A DNA stretch of 64,000 nucleotides, from assembly GCF_011057975.1 (NCBI RefSeq), contig NZ_CP049109.1, positions 434,001 to 498,000 of the forward strand. The letters are read 5' to 3'. The notes below the pieces were generated by a model. That model worked only from the letters and a program-made list of their open reading frames with translations, had not been told where the DNA came from and did not search any database. The stretch is from Sphingosinithalassobacter tenebrarum. Lineage in GTDB: Bacteria; Pseudomonadota; Alphaproteobacteria; Sphingomonadales; Sphingomonadaceae. A program made the position numbers and the translations under genes. Below, piece after piece: positions 9,358-18,273 of the stretch (its first letter is position 1; each line of letters begins with the position of its first letter).

Positions 9358-9981
9358 ATGGCCGAAGACGCGACCGAAGACACCAAGCCCAAGAAGAAAA
9401 AGGGCGGATTCCTGAAACTGATACTGCTGGTGATCGGGCTGACCGTGCTGATCGGCGGCGGTGTCGGCGGCGGGCTCTATGCGGCGCAGGCCGGCTGGCT
9501 GGGCGGATCGGGCGGCGGGGGTGCCGGCAATCCCGACGAGCCGCACCTCGTTCCCAAATCCGAGCAGAAGCGCGCCGCTGAAGCCGGCGGCGATCATGGC
9601 GGCGGCGAAGGCGGGAGCGATCACGATCGCACTCCGACGCCCGAAGGTGAGGGCGGCGAGGAGCATGCCTCCAACTATTACACGCTCGAAAAGGAGTTCA
9701 CTTCGAACCTCCAGAACAGCGTGCATTTCATTCAGGTCGGGATCGCCGTCGCGACGCACTATGACGATCGCGTGATCGAGAATCTGCGCACGCATGAAAT
9801 CGCGGTGCGCTCCGCGGTGCTGATGGCGCTCAGCGAAACCACCGAAGATCAGGTATTTACCTCGCAGGGCAAGCGCCAGCTGCAGAAGCGCCTGGTCGAT
9901 GCGATCAACGCCGTCCTTAAACAAAAGGAAGGATTTGGCGGCATTGGTAACGTCTACTTTACCAATTTCATTGTTCAGTGA
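9358..9981 (+). CDS. fliL: Flagellar basal body-associated protein FliL
   Basis: Inner-membrane protein that rings the stator and supports torque. It has 207 residues: a Lys-rich cytoplasmic start, one membrane segment (about 20-40, KLILLVIGLTVLIGGGVGGG), a Gly/Glu/His-rich linker (about 52-103) and a periplasmic FliL domain beginning near NYYTLEKEFTSNL. The linker is unusually long and acidic. It lies between fliK and fliM. Confidence 0.93.
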   Translation: MAEDATEDTKPKKKKGGFLKLILLVIGLTVLIGGGVGGGLYAAQAGWLGGSGGGGAGNPDEPHLVPKSEQKRAAEAGGDHGGGEGGSDHDRTPTPEGEGGEEHASNYYTLEKEFTSNLQNSVHFIQVGIAVATHYDDRVIENLRTHEIAVRSAVLMALSETTEDQVFTSQGKRQLQKRLVDAINAVLKQKEGFGGIGNVYFTNFIVQ

Positions 9982-9987
9982 ACGGGC

Positions 9988-10932
9988 ATGGTTAACAGCC
10001 CTTCACAAACAGCGGCGCCCGAACGGCGCGAACGCCCCCGGACCGGCGCCGATCACGCGCCGGCGCTGGGCGCTTCGAATCTCAACCCGTTCGGCGACCT
10101 GGTCGCGCTGCAGCATCTTTCGGCGCGGCTCGCCAAGGGGCTGAAGCCGATGCTCGAGGGTCTGATGCGGCGCGAGCTGCGCTGCTGGGCCGAGCCACTC
10201 GAAGTGGCGCGCTTCTCTGACTATCGCGCATCGCGCGGCGAGGGGCTGACGGCGTGGCAGCCGCTGGCGATGGAGCCGGGGCGTGCGCGCGCGCTGATCG
10301 TCATCGACGGCAAGCTGGTGCTCGAAATGCTCGACGCCTTTTTCGGCGGCGAAGGCGAAGCGCCCAGCCCGATGCCCGAGGAATTCACGACATCGGCCGA
10401 AACGATGGTGGCACGGATTGCGCGCGGCATGATCGCGCCGCTGGGCACCGCGTGGGAGCCGGTCAGCAGGATCAGCTTCGCCGAAGTCGCCGACGCCAAT
10501 TGCGCCTCCGCCCCCGATCTGGGCGAAGCGGCGGTCGTGGTGACTCGCTTCGGCTTTGCCGTCGGCGAAGCCGCGCCGGTGCATTTCGACCTGATCTATC
10601 CAATGGCCGGCCTCAAGCCGCACGGATCGAAACTGACCGCCAAGGTCCAGTCGGCGCAGGCCGATGTCGCGCCGCAATGGCGGACCGAGCTGACGCGCGC
10701 GGTGATGTCCGTGAAGCTGCCGGTGCGCTCCGTGCTGGCGGAACCGATGATCACGCTGGGCAGGCTGATGGAGCTCAAGACCGGCGACATCATCCCGATC
10801 GAATTCGGCCCCGAAGCGCCGGTGATGGTGGGCGACCGCCGTCTCGGCACGGGGCAGGTCGGCACCTCGGGCGGCCATGCTGCCGTGCGGCTGACATCGC
10901 TTGAAGACATCCAAGAGGGGGATTTCCAATGA
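9988..10932 (+). CDS. fliM: Flagellar motor switch protein FliM
   Basis: C-ring protein that binds phosphorylated CheY and sets the rotation direction. It has 314 residues, with a FliM middle domain (about 55-225) and a C-terminal SpoA/FliN-like domain (about 240-305, with LPVRSVLAEPMITLGRLMEL and KTGDIIPIEF). The extreme N-terminus lacks an obvious LSQxEIDALL CheY-binding motif, a point worth checking. It overlaps fliN by 4 bp (ATGA). Confidence 0.9.
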   Translation: MVNSPSQTAAPERRERPRTGADHAPALGASNLNPFGDLVALQHLSARLAKGLKPMLEGLMRRELRCWAEPLEVARFSDYRASRGEGLTAWQPLAMEPGRARALIVIDGKLVLEMLDAFFGGEGEAPSPMPEEFTTSAETMVARIARGMIAPLGTAWEPVSRISFAEVADANCASAPDLGEAAVVVTRFGFAVGEAAPVHFDLIYPMAGLKPHGSKLTAKVQSAQADVAPQWRTELTRAVMSVKLPVRSVLAEPMITLGRLMELKTGDIIPIEFGPEAPVMVGDRRLGTGQVGTSGGHAAVRLTSLEDIQEGDFQ

Positions 10933-11228
10933 ACGACATGACCGGCGGATTTCCGGTCGACGCGGCGCTGGCGGCCAATTTGCGGCTGCTCCAGGACGTC
11001 GGCGTCAAGTTGACCGTCGAGATCGGTTCGACGCAGCTGTCGCTGCGTGAGTTGCTCGCGCTCGGCGAGGACAGCGTGATCGAACTCGATCGCGAAGCCA
11101 ACGAACTGCTCGACGTCTTCGTCAACGGCACGCTGATCGGCCGCGGCGAAGTCGTCACCGTCGGCGACAAGTTCGGCGTGCGCATGACCGAGCTGGTCAA
11201 CCCGGAAAAGCGAGTCGCCACCGCATGA
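10929..11228 (+). CDS. fliN: Flagellar motor switch protein FliN
   Basis: A 99-residue SpoA-domain protein forming the base of the C ring and a docking place for FliH. It shows the FliN pattern VKLTVEIGSTQLSLRELLAL, then SVIELDREANELLDVFVNGT and IGRGEVVTVGDKFGVRMTEL. It overlaps fliM at its start and fliO at its end (ATGA at both junctions), which indicates coupled translation. Confidence 0.95.
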   Translation: MNDMTGGFPVDAALAANLRLLQDVGVKLTVEIGSTQLSLRELLALGEDSVIELDREANELLDVFVNGTLIGRGEVVTVGDKFGVRMTELVNPEKRVATA

Positions 11229-11479
11229 TGTGGTCGTACATCCTGAAGCTGGTCATTCTGCTGCCGCTGGTCTGCGGCCTGCTGATCGGCTGCCTCTATC
11301 TCTGGCGCAAGCTGGAGGGGCGGCTGCCGCGCGCGCAGGGCGAGCGGATGGTTCAGGTGAAGGAAACGATGATGGTCTCGCCGGGCGTCCGGCTCGCCGT
11401 GGTCGATTTCGAAGGACGCCGGCTGCTCGTTTCGGTCGCGCGTACCGGGGTTACGCTGGTCGACCGGGTGGACGGATGA
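11225..11479 (+). CDS. fliO: Flagellar biosynthesis protein FliO
   Basis: Membrane protein that helps FliP assemble into the export gate. The 84 residues have one membrane segment (about 5-26, ILKLVILLPLVCGLLIGCLYLW), then a basic cytoplasmic domain with VKETMMVSPGVRLAVVDFEG, close to the FliO pattern. Four-base overlaps tie it to fliN and fliP. Confidence 0.87.
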   Translation: MMWSYILKLVILLPLVCGLLIGCLYLWRKLEGRLPRAQGERMVQVKETMMVSPGVRLAVVDFEGRRLLVSVARTGVTLVDRVDG

Positions 11480-12291
11480 CTCTGACACCGGCTCTCAATC
11501 GCGGTGCGTTGCTGCGTTTCGCGCTGATGGCGCTGGTGGGGCTGATGCTGTTCGCCGCGCCTGCTTTCGCGCAGGCCGCGCCGGCACCGATGCCCGCGCC
11601 GACGCCGGGGGTGGGCGATGCACTCGATCGCGCGCTGGGCGACCTTGGCGGCGGCGATGCGCCGCTCAGCCTGTCGCTTCAGGTCCTCATCATCATGGGC
11701 CTGCTCACGATCCTGCCGGGCATCATCCTGATGATGACCAGCTTTACGCGGATCGTGATCGTGCTCGCCATCCTGCGTCAGGCGCTGGGGCTGCAGCAGA
11801 CGCCGCCCAACCAGGTGCTGATCGGCCTGTCGCTGTTCCTCAGCTTTTTCGTGATGGCGCCGGTGGTCAATCAGGCCAATACCAGCGCGATCCAGCCCTA
11901 TGCCGAAGGCCGGATCAGCTCGACCGAAATGATTTCGGGCGTCGGCGATGCGCTGCACGGCTTCATGCTCAAGCAGACGCGGGTCAAGGACGTCACCATG
12001 TTCGCCGACATGGCCGATAGCGGCCCCTATGCGGAGCCCGAGGACGTACCCTTTTCGGTGCTGCTGCCGGCGTTCCTGACCAGCGAACTCAAGACCGCCT
12101 TCCAGATCGGCTTTCTCATCTTCCTGCCCTTCATCGTCATCGACCTCGTCGTCGCGACGGTGCTGATGAGTCTCGGCATGATGATGATGTCGCCGACGAT
12201 CATATCGCTGCCCTTCAAGCTGCTGCTCTTCGTCCTGGTTGACGGATGGGCGCTGACGATGGGCTCTCTTGCCTCAAGCTTTGTGACCTAG
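11476..12291 (+). CDS. fliP: Flagellar export gate protein FliP
   Basis: Core subunit of the FliPQR export channel. It has 271 residues, beginning with a cleavable signal peptide (hydrophobic residues 13-31, ending AAPAFAQA). Four membrane helices follow, with conserved stretches LTILPGIILMMTSFTRIVIV and LRQALGLQQTPPNQVLIGL. ATG 11476 is chosen because it overlaps the fliO stop and leaves a proper signal peptide; the frame is open further upstream only by chance. Confidence 0.95.
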   Translation: MTLTPALNRGALLRFALMALVGLMLFAAPAFAQAAPAPMPAPTPGVGDALDRALGDLGGGDAPLSLSLQVLIIMGLLTILPGIILMMTSFTRIVIVLAILRQALGLQQTPPNQVLIGLSLFLSFFVMAPVVNQANTSAIQPYAEGRISSTEMISGVGDALHGFMLKQTRVKDVTMFADMADSGPYAEPEDVPFSVLLPAFLTSELKTAFQIGFLIFLPFIVIDLVVATVLMSLGMMMMSPTIISLPFKLLLFVLVDGWALTMGSLASSFVT

Positions 12292-12295
12292 GCCA

Positions 12296-12565
12296 ATGGA
12301 CGCAGATTATTTCCTTACCGTCGCGCGGCAGGCCGTCTGGGTGCTCGCGCTGGCATCGGCGCCGATCCTGATCCCGGCGCTGCTGTCGGGCCTGGTCCTC
12401 GGCATGGTGCAGGCGGCGACGTCGATCAACGAACAGACGCTGTCCTTCGTGCCAAAGCTGGCGATCGTCGGGTTCAGTCTCGTCATTTTCGGCGGGATGA
12501 TCCTGGGGCTGCTCGCCGATTTCACGCTCGATATCTTCGCGCGCATTCCCGAGCTGGTGCACTAG
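12296..12565 (+). CDS. fliQ: Flagellar export gate protein FliQ
   Basis: An 89-residue protein with two hydrophobic helices, forming part of the FliPQR gate. It shows the family pattern ALASAPILIPALLSGLVLGM followed by QAATSINEQTLSFVPKLAIV. It is followed, unusually for this tightly packed operon, by about 115 bp before fliR. Confidence 0.95.
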   Translation: MDADYFLTVARQAVWVLALASAPILIPALLSGLVLGMVQAATSINEQTLSFVPKLAIVGFSLVIFGGMILGLLADFTLDIFARIPELVH

Positions 12566-12680
12566 CCGATGCCTGAAACCGATCCGTTCGTTGCGAGCGC
12601 AGTCGACACACGCTGGCGCAACGCCGGCGGCATGTCCCGCGAGTGCGCCCGGACCGAACGGGGCTAGGGGCGGTTCGCGC

Positions 12681-13457
12681 ATGAACATGGGCTTCGGCCT
12701 TTCCGTCGAGCCGCAGCTCTGGGCGCTGCTGTTCGTCATGGTGCGCGTCGGCGCCGCGTTTCTTGCCGCGCCGGTGTTCAGCGCCGTATCGATTCCGCTG
12801 CCCGCGCGGATCGCGCTGACCGGAGCGATCGGGGTGCTTACGATGCACGCCGCGCCGGTGGTGGCCCCGGACGAGATATTCTCGATCACGACGATGCTGA
12901 TGGTCGCCGCCGAAGCGATGGTCGGGCTCGCGCTCGGCTTCGTGCTGCAGATCGCATTTGCCGCGCCGCTCGTGGCCAGCGAAGTGATGGGCGTTTCGAT
13001 GGGGCTCGGTTTCGCCCAGGCGGTCGATCCGCAGAGCAATACGTCGACCCCCGCGCTCGGCCAGTTCCTTTCGGTGCTGCTGACGCTGCTCTTCCTCTCG
13101 GTCGACGGACACCTCGTCCTCGTCGACCTGGTCGTGCGCAGCTATGCGCTGATGCCGCCGGGCGAGGCGTGGCTGGCGCCGCAGCGATTGCTCAATATCG
13201 CGCTGTTCGGCGGCTATGCCTTTCTCGCCGGGCTGCTGCTCGCGCTGCCGGTCGGGTTCCTGCTGCTCTGCGTCAATGTGATCGTGGGCATGCTCTCGCG
13301 CTCGGCACCGGCGCTCAACCTGTTCGCAGTCGGGCTGCCCGCCAGCCTTGCAATGGGCGTGATCGCAATCCTGATCGCGCTGCCCGCAATGGGTGACTAT
13401 CTGCTCGTCATCATCCACGAGGCGCTCGAAGCCTCGCAATTGCTGGTGCTCGGCTGA
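12681..13457 (+). CDS. fliR: Flagellar export gate protein FliR
   Basis: Third gate component, a polytopic membrane protein of 258 residues with about six hydrophobic helices. It has the FliR features RVGAAFLAAPVFSAVSIPLP and SMGLGFAQAVDPQSNTSTPA. The frame is open to 12591 (TTG), but ATG 12681 matches the family start and has AGGGGCGG about 7 bp upstream. The last base of the stop codon is shared with the flhB start. Confidence 0.93.
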   Translation: MNMGFGLSVEPQLWALLFVMVRVGAAFLAAPVFSAVSIPLPARIALTGAIGVLTMHAAPVVAPDEIFSITTMLMVAAEAMVGLALGFVLQIAFAAPLVASEVMGVSMGLGFAQAVDPQSNTSTPALGQFLSVLLTLLFLSVDGHLVLVDLVVRSYALMPPGEAWLAPQRLLNIALFGGYAFLAGLLLALPVGFLLLCVNVIVGMLSRSAPALNLFAVGLPASLAMGVIAILIALPAMGDYLLVIIHEALEASQLLVLG

Positions 13458-14593
13458 TGGCGGAATCGTTCGGCGAAAAGACCGAGGCACCAACTCCCAA
13501 GCGCAAGCAAAAGGCGCGCGAGGACGGCAATGTCCTAAAGTCGCGCGATTTTGCCGCCGCGCTGGTCGTGCTTGCCGGATGCGGATGGATGGCGGCGATG
13601 GGGCCGGCGATGCTTTCGGCCTGCCGCGAAGTGATGCGCGCCAGCTTCACTTTCGGCCGCGCCGATGTCGAACATTTCGAACCCTGGCGCGCGCTTGCGG
13701 AAGCCGGGTGGAAGCTCGCGCCGTCGCTCGGCAGCCTGCTGGTACTGGTGCTGGTCGCCGCGATCGCCAGCCAGGCGGGGATCGGCGCGCTCACCTGGAA
13801 CGGCAAGCTGATCGCGCCCAAGGCGTCCCGGATCAATCCTGCCTCGGGGCTGAAGCGCATCTTCGGTCCGAACGGCTGGATCGAGTTGGGCAAGTCGCTG
13901 CTCAAGGTGTGCCTGCTCGTCGCGATCGGCTGGTGGATGCTGCAAAGCGCATCGGGATCGATGCTCGGCCTCGTCCGCTCGGATATCGACAGTGCCATCG
14001 GCTCGCTCGGCGGCCAGTTCGTCGCGCTCGTCTTCGCGATGGCGGGCGGGCTGGCGATCATCGCCGGCATCGACCTGCCGGTGCAGATCGTCCGCCACCT
14101 GCACAAGCTGAAGATGACCAAGCAGGAAGTGAAGGACGAGCACAAGGAAGCCGAAGGCTCGCCCGAAAACAAGTCGGCGCAGCGCCAGCGCCAGCGCGAA
14201 ATCGTCAAGGGCGGGCTGCGCGGCAGCGTGCAGACCGCGCATGTCGTGATCACCAACCCGACGCATTTCTCGGTCGCGCTGCGCTATGATCAGGGGGCGG
14301 ACCAGGTTCCGGTGGTGGTCGCCAAGGGGCGCGGCCAGACCGCGCTGGCGATCCGCGAGCTGGCCGCCGAATTCGCCGTGCCGCTGCTCGAATATCCCGC
14401 GCTCGCGCGCGCCTGCTACTATACCAGCCGCGAAGGCCAGGAAATCCGCGACGACCTCTATCTCGCCGTCGCGACGGTGCTCGCCTTCGTCTTCGGCCTC
14501 AATCGCAGCGCCGGCGGCTTGCCGCCGTCGATCGACCTGCCCGAAACCGCGCTGTTCGACGAAAACGGCCTTCAGCCGGGCGGACAACGCTAA
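13457..14593 (+). CDS. flhB: Flagellar export switch protein FlhB
   Basis: Export-gate protein that switches specificity from hook to filament after self-cleavage. It has 378 residues with an N-terminal EKTEAPTPKRKQKAREDG signature, four membrane segments, and a cytoplasmic domain holding the autocleavage motif NPTH at residues 267-270 (VVITNPTHFSVALRYD). All four motif residues are intact, so normal cleavage is expected. Its location after fliR is typical. Confidence 0.96.
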   Translation: MAESFGEKTEAPTPKRKQKAREDGNVLKSRDFAAALVVLAGCGWMAAMGPAMLSACREVMRASFTFGRADVEHFEPWRALAEAGWKLAPSLGSLLVLVLVAAIASQAGIGALTWNGKLIAPKASRINPASGLKRIFGPNGWIELGKSLLKVCLLVAIGWWMLQSASGSMLGLVRSDIDSAIGSLGGQFVALVFAMAGGLAIIAGIDLPVQIVRHLHKLKMTKQEVKDEHKEAEGSPENKSAQRQRQREIVKGGLRGSVQTAHVVITNPTHFSVALRYDQGADQVPVVVAKGRGQTALAIRELAAEFAVPLLEYPALARACYYTSREGQEIRDDLYLAVATVLAFVFGLNRSAGGLPPSIDLPETALFDENGLQPGGQR

Positions 14594-14638
14594 ATTCCGC
14601 CGCCGCGCAGCCGTCCTAGGGGAAAGGGGAGACACTGC

Positions 14639-16057
14639 ATGCCGACCGCTTCGATCATATCCACGCTGGGCGCCGGTTCGGGCATCGATACCAAGCAGCT
14701 CGTCAGCGATCTGGTCGACGCGCAATATGCCGCGCAGACCGCCAAATACGAAACCAACAGCGAGAAGCTCGAAGCGCAGATTTCGTCGGTCGGCGAGCTG
14801 CTGTCGGGGATTACCGGCTTTTCCAACGCGCTCAAGTCGCGCGCCAGCGATGGCAGCCTTACGACGCAGCCGACGGTTTCGGACAGCAGCATCCTTTCGG
14901 TCTCCGCCCAGTCGGGAGCGGCGCTCAAGGGCCTCGATACGCAGATCGAAGTGCGCCAGCTCGCCTCGGCGCAAGTGAGCAGCAGCGAAGTGATTGCCGA
15001 TCCGCAGGCGCATATCGGCACCGGCACGCTGACGCTCGCCTTTGGCACCGCCGAAGTCGCCGATGGCGAAATGACCGGCTTCACGCCCGGCGCGACCAGC
15101 GTCGATATCGCTATCGGAGAGGAAGACGGCTCGCTTCAGGGCATTGCCGATGCGATCAACGCCGCCGATGCGGGCGTCACGGCCTCCATTCTTACCGATG
15201 CCGACGGCGCGCGGCTCGTGCTCAAGAGCGCAACCGGGGCGGCGCAGGCTTTCACGCTGACCGCGACCGAGACCGAAGGCGACGAGGGGCTCGCCGCGCT
15301 CAATGTCGGCGTCGGCGCCACCGGCACGTCGATCGGCACGGCCGCCGCCGACGCGATCGTCGCGGTGGACGGCGTCGCGGTACGCCGGTCGACCAATAGC
15401 ATGGGCGACCTCATCCCCGGCGTCGATATCGATCTGGCCCGCGCCTCGCCCGGAACGCTGGTCAAGCTGGGCGTGCGCCAGCCGACCGCGGCGCTGAGCG
15501 GGATCGTCAGCGATTTCGTCGATACCTTCAACGAATATCTCGGCATGGTCCGCGAAGCGACCGATCCGTCGAGCGGCACGCTGGCCAGCGATTCGGCGGT
15601 GCGCACGCTTTCGCGCTCGCTCGGCGGCATGACGCTCCAGAAACTGGTGCCGGACGCCGCGCCGGGCGTTCCCTCGACGCTCGCCGAAATCGGCGTGGCG
15701 ACCAATCGGGACGGAACGCTCTCGATCGATGCCGAGCGGCTCGCGGCGGTGCTGGCAAGCAATCCGCAGGCAGTGGAGAAGATGTTCTCCGCCTCGGCCG
15801 GGCTGCCGAAGAAGCTTGCTGAAATCGCCGATGCAGCGGCGAATGCCAAAACCGGGCTGGCGGCGAGCGAGACGCGCTTCAACGATCGCCAGGAAGAACT
15901 CGACGAAAGTCGGGAAAAGGCGCTCGCCGACGCTGAAACGATGCGTACCCGGCTGACTCAGCAATATGCGGCGATGGAAGCGCGCGTTGCGTCCTATCGC
16001 TCGACCCAGGACTTCCTGAAGCAGCAGGTCGACGCCTGGAACGGCGCGAACGATTGA
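14639..16057 (+). CDS. fliD: Flagellar filament cap protein FliD
   Basis: Cap (hook-associated protein 2) under which flagellin folds. It has 472 residues; the N-terminal FliD_N domain starts IISTLGAGSGIDTKQLVSDL, the middle is Ala/Thr/Gly-rich, and the C-terminal domain ends in a long helix (about 410-465, ETRFNDRQEELDESREKALA). A GGGGAAAGGGGAG site precedes ATG 14639. It sits just before its usual partner fliS. Confidence 0.93.
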   Translation: MPTASIISTLGAGSGIDTKQLVSDLVDAQYAAQTAKYETNSEKLEAQISSVGELLSGITGFSNALKSRASDGSLTTQPTVSDSSILSVSAQSGAALKGLDTQIEVRQLASAQVSSSEVIADPQAHIGTGTLTLAFGTAEVADGEMTGFTPGATSVDIAIGEEDGSLQGIADAINAADAGVTASILTDADGARLVLKSATGAAQAFTLTATETEGDEGLAALNVGVGATGTSIGTAAADAIVAVDGVAVRRSTNSMGDLIPGVDIDLARASPGTLVKLGVRQPTAALSGIVSDFVDTFNEYLGMVREATDPSSGTLASDSAVRTLSRSLGGMTLQKLVPDAAPGVPSTLAEIGVATNRDGTLSIDAERLAAVLASNPQAVEKMFSASAGLPKKLAEIADAAANAKTGLAASETRFNDRQEELDESREKALADAETMRTRLTQQYAAMEARVASYRSTQDFLKQQVDAWNGAND

Positions 16058-16061
16058 TCCG

Positions 16062-16463
16062 ATGGTCCGCTACGCATCCCCTTTGGCCGCGAGCCCGGCG
16101 GAAACCTATCGCCGCATCGACATCGCCGGCCGTACCGGCGAAGCCGATCCGCATCGTCTGGTCGAACTGCTTTACGAAGAGGGGATTGCAGCGCTGCGGG
16201 CCGCCGCCCATGCGATGGAGCAGCGCCAGCCGGGAATCCGCAACGATCGCATTTCCCGCGCGACGGCGATCCTGTTCGCGCTGGAGGCGGGGCTGGATTT
16301 CGAACAGGGCGGCGACATCTCGCGCACGCTCGCGACTTTCTATCACGGGGTCCGCCAGCAGGTGCTGGCCGCCTCGACAGGCAACGATCCCGCGCCGTTG
16401 CGTGATGCCGCTGAAAGCCTGGCGGAAATCGCCGGGGCCTGGGGCAGCGTTCGCGCCGGTTGA
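16062..16463 (+). CDS. fliS: Flagellin export chaperone FliS
   Basis: A 133-residue all-helical cytoplasmic protein that keeps flagellin unfolded for export. Family features are the early Tyr (AETYRRIDIAGRTGEADPHR), LVELLYEEGIAALRAA and the middle helix RISRATAILFALEAGLDFEQ. It is the last gene of the operon; the next gene, on the opposite strand, ends 11 bp later, leaving no room for a clear intrinsic terminator. Confidence 0.9.
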   Translation: MVRYASPLAASPAETYRRIDIAGRTGEADPHRLVELLYEEGIAALRAAAHAMEQRQPGIRNDRISRATAILFALEAGLDFEQGGDISRTLATFYHGVRQQVLAASTGNDPAPLRDAAESLAEIAGAWGSVRAG

Positions 16464-16473
16464 GGCGACGCGC

Positions 16474-17547
16474 CTATTCCCAGCGCGACAGTACCGTTTC
16501 CAGATCCTCGGCGCCTTGCGCGGTGGCTTGCGAAGGCGAAGCCGAAAAGCGCGGCGCGGGCATCGGCTGAGTCATGCCGAGCGGGGATCCGAACAGATCG
16601 CGCGCGCGATTATGCGGATGCTCGGGCGCCTCGGCGAGCGACAGTACCGGAGTCACGCACGCATCGACTTCGGCGAATGTCTCCGCCCATTCGTCGCGCG
16701 TCCGGCGCGAAAAAGCCTCCGCGAAGGTGGTTTCCATCTCCGGCCATACGGCACGATCGAATTGCTTGAACCGCGCCGGATCTATTTCGAGACCCTCGCA
16801 CAGCGCACGGAAATAAGCGGGCTCGAGCGCGCCGACCGCGACATGGCGCCCGTCGGCGCAGCCATAGCAGCGATAGAAGGGCGCGCCGCCGTCGACCAGA
16901 TTGGCCGCGCGCTTGTCGAACCAGCGTCCGCCGGAATGCAGCGCGTAATAGAGTGTCATCATCGACGCCGTGCCGTCGATCTGCGCAGCATCGACGACCT
17001 GTCCGCGGCCGGTCGCCTGCGACGACAGGATCCCGGCCACCATGCCGAGCGCAAGATACAGCGCGCCGCCGCACTCTCCGACCAGATTGAGCGGCGGCAT
17101 CGGAGTCGATTCGCTGCCCAGCGCATGGAGCGCGCCGGTGAGCGCGAGATGATTGATGTCGTTTCCGGCGCGCTGCGAAAGCGGGCCGTCGAACCCCCAG
17201 CCGCCGGCACGGCCATAGACCAGCCGCGGATTGGCGTTGAGGCAGCGCGCCGGATCGAGCTCGAGCTGTTCCATCGTGCCGGGCCGGAAGCCTTCCATGA
17301 CACCGTCGGCGAGCGAGATCAGCGCCAGTGCCTGTTCGCGCGCGGCGGGATCGGAAAGGTCGAGCGAGATTTCCGAACGGCCGCGAAAGAGCGTCGGGGC
17401 GACGACACTGCCGTCGGGCGCCTGCCGACGGATGCGCACGACGTCGCAGCCCATATCGGCGAGCAGCATCGCGGCGAAGGGCACCTGCCCGGTCGATCCG
17501 AACTCGACAATCCGTACACCCGCCAGCGGTCCGTGCGTGAATTCCAC
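16474..17547 (-). CDS. AMACR/CaiB-type family III CoA protein with altered catalytic residues
   Basis: Family III CoA-transferase fold, closest by eye to alpha-methylacyl-CoA racemase (357 residues; normal family length about 360). Recognisable blocks are GRAGGWGFDGPLSQRAG, NDINHLALTGALHALG, PPLNLVGECGGALYLALGM and GRGQVVDAAQIDG. In the well-studied Mycobacterium tuberculosis racemase the catalytic residues are His126, Asp156 and Glu241. Here the aligned residues are Asn129, Glu158 and Glu242, so two of the three differ. It may have another reaction, be a CoA-transferase, or be inactive. It stands alone, convergent with fliS and divergent from a flavin reductase gene. Confidence 0.8.
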   Translation of the reverse strand: MEFTHGPLAGVRIVEFGSTGQVPFAAMLLADMGCDVVRIRRQAPDGSVVAPTLFRGRSEISLDLSDPAAREQALALISLADGVMEGFRPGTMEQLELDPARCLNANPRLVYGRAGGWGFDGPLSQRAGNDINHLALTGALHALGSESTPMPPLNLVGECGGALYLALGMVAGILSSQATGRGQVVDAAQIDGTASMMTLYYALHSGGRWFDKRAANLVDGGAPFYRCYGCADGRHVAVGALEPAYFRALCEGLEIDPARFKQFDRAVWPEMETTFAEAFSRRTRDEWAETFAEVDACVTPVLSLAEAPEHPHNRARDLFGSPLGMTQPMPAPRFSASPSQATAQGAEDLETVLSRWE

Positions 17548-17656
17548 AGTAACTCCCTTCGAATCGGCGCGGGAATCGTCATACTCGCCGGTCGCCCGGC
17601 AAACAAAGCACCTTGCCGGTGGTTATCGTCCCGGATTTCCGCTAGCGGGACAGGTG

Positions 17657-18196
17657 ATGACCAATCCGCATATCGTCGCGCTCGGCGGCACGCTGCGCCC
17701 GCAATCCTCCACCGGCCAGGCACTGGCGGCGGCGCTCGCCGTTGCAGAGGCACGCGGCGCCCGCACGACATTGCTTACCGGCGATGCCATCGACTTCCCC
17801 AATTTCGACCCGGAAACCGCGTTCGATGCGCCCAATGTCGCCGCTTTCGTCGATACGCTGCGCAGCGCGGACGCGGTGCTGATCGGGTCGCCGGGCTATC
17901 ACGGCACGCTTTCCGGGCTGGTCAAGAACGCGCTCGATCATGTCGAACTGACGCGCGGGGACGATCGCGTCTATTTCGACGGTCTCCCCGTCGGGCTGAT
18001 TTCGACGGCGGCAGGGTGGCAGGCGGCGGTTTCCACGCTGCAGGCGCTGCGCACCATCGTCCATGCGCTGCGCGGCTGGCCGACACCGCTGGGCGTCGCG
18101 ATCAACACCGCGGGGGATGGCGATGCCATCGCCGAATGCAGCGATCAGATGGCGCTCATGGTCGGGCAGATGTTCGCCTTCCTCGACCGGCGCTGA
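17657..18196 (+). CDS. NADPH-dependent FMN reductase family protein
   Basis: A flavodoxin-like fold enzyme of 179 residues that should reduce FMN with NAD(P)H. It has the FMN-binding start GGTLRPQSSTGQAL and the second loop GSPGYHGTLSGLVKNALDH, both typical of the SsuE/ArsH/azoreductase-like group. ATG 17657 follows GGGACAGG; an in-frame GTG lies one codon upstream. The actual acceptor cannot be told from sequence. It is transcribed divergently from the CoA-family gene, with about 110 bp between. Confidence 0.85.
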   Translation: MTNPHIVALGGTLRPQSSTGQALAAALAVAEARGARTTLLTGDAIDFPNFDPETAFDAPNVAAFVDTLRSADAVLIGSPGYHGTLSGLVKNALDHVELTRGDDRVYFDGLPVGLISTAAGWQAAVSTLQALRTIVHALRGWPTPLGVAINTAGDGDAIAECSDQMALMVGQMFAFLDRR

Positions 18197-18273
18197 CAGG
18201 GTTGGCGTTCCGTTAACCAATTCGTGACCGCTCGCGACCTAGCATTCCCGAAAAATCGGGGGACGCGAAAACA

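Noticed and set aside
13535..15964. An 809-codon open frame antisense to flhB and fliD
   Set aside because: It reads as low-complexity Arg/Ala/Gly sequence and lies opposite two well-identified flagellar genes.
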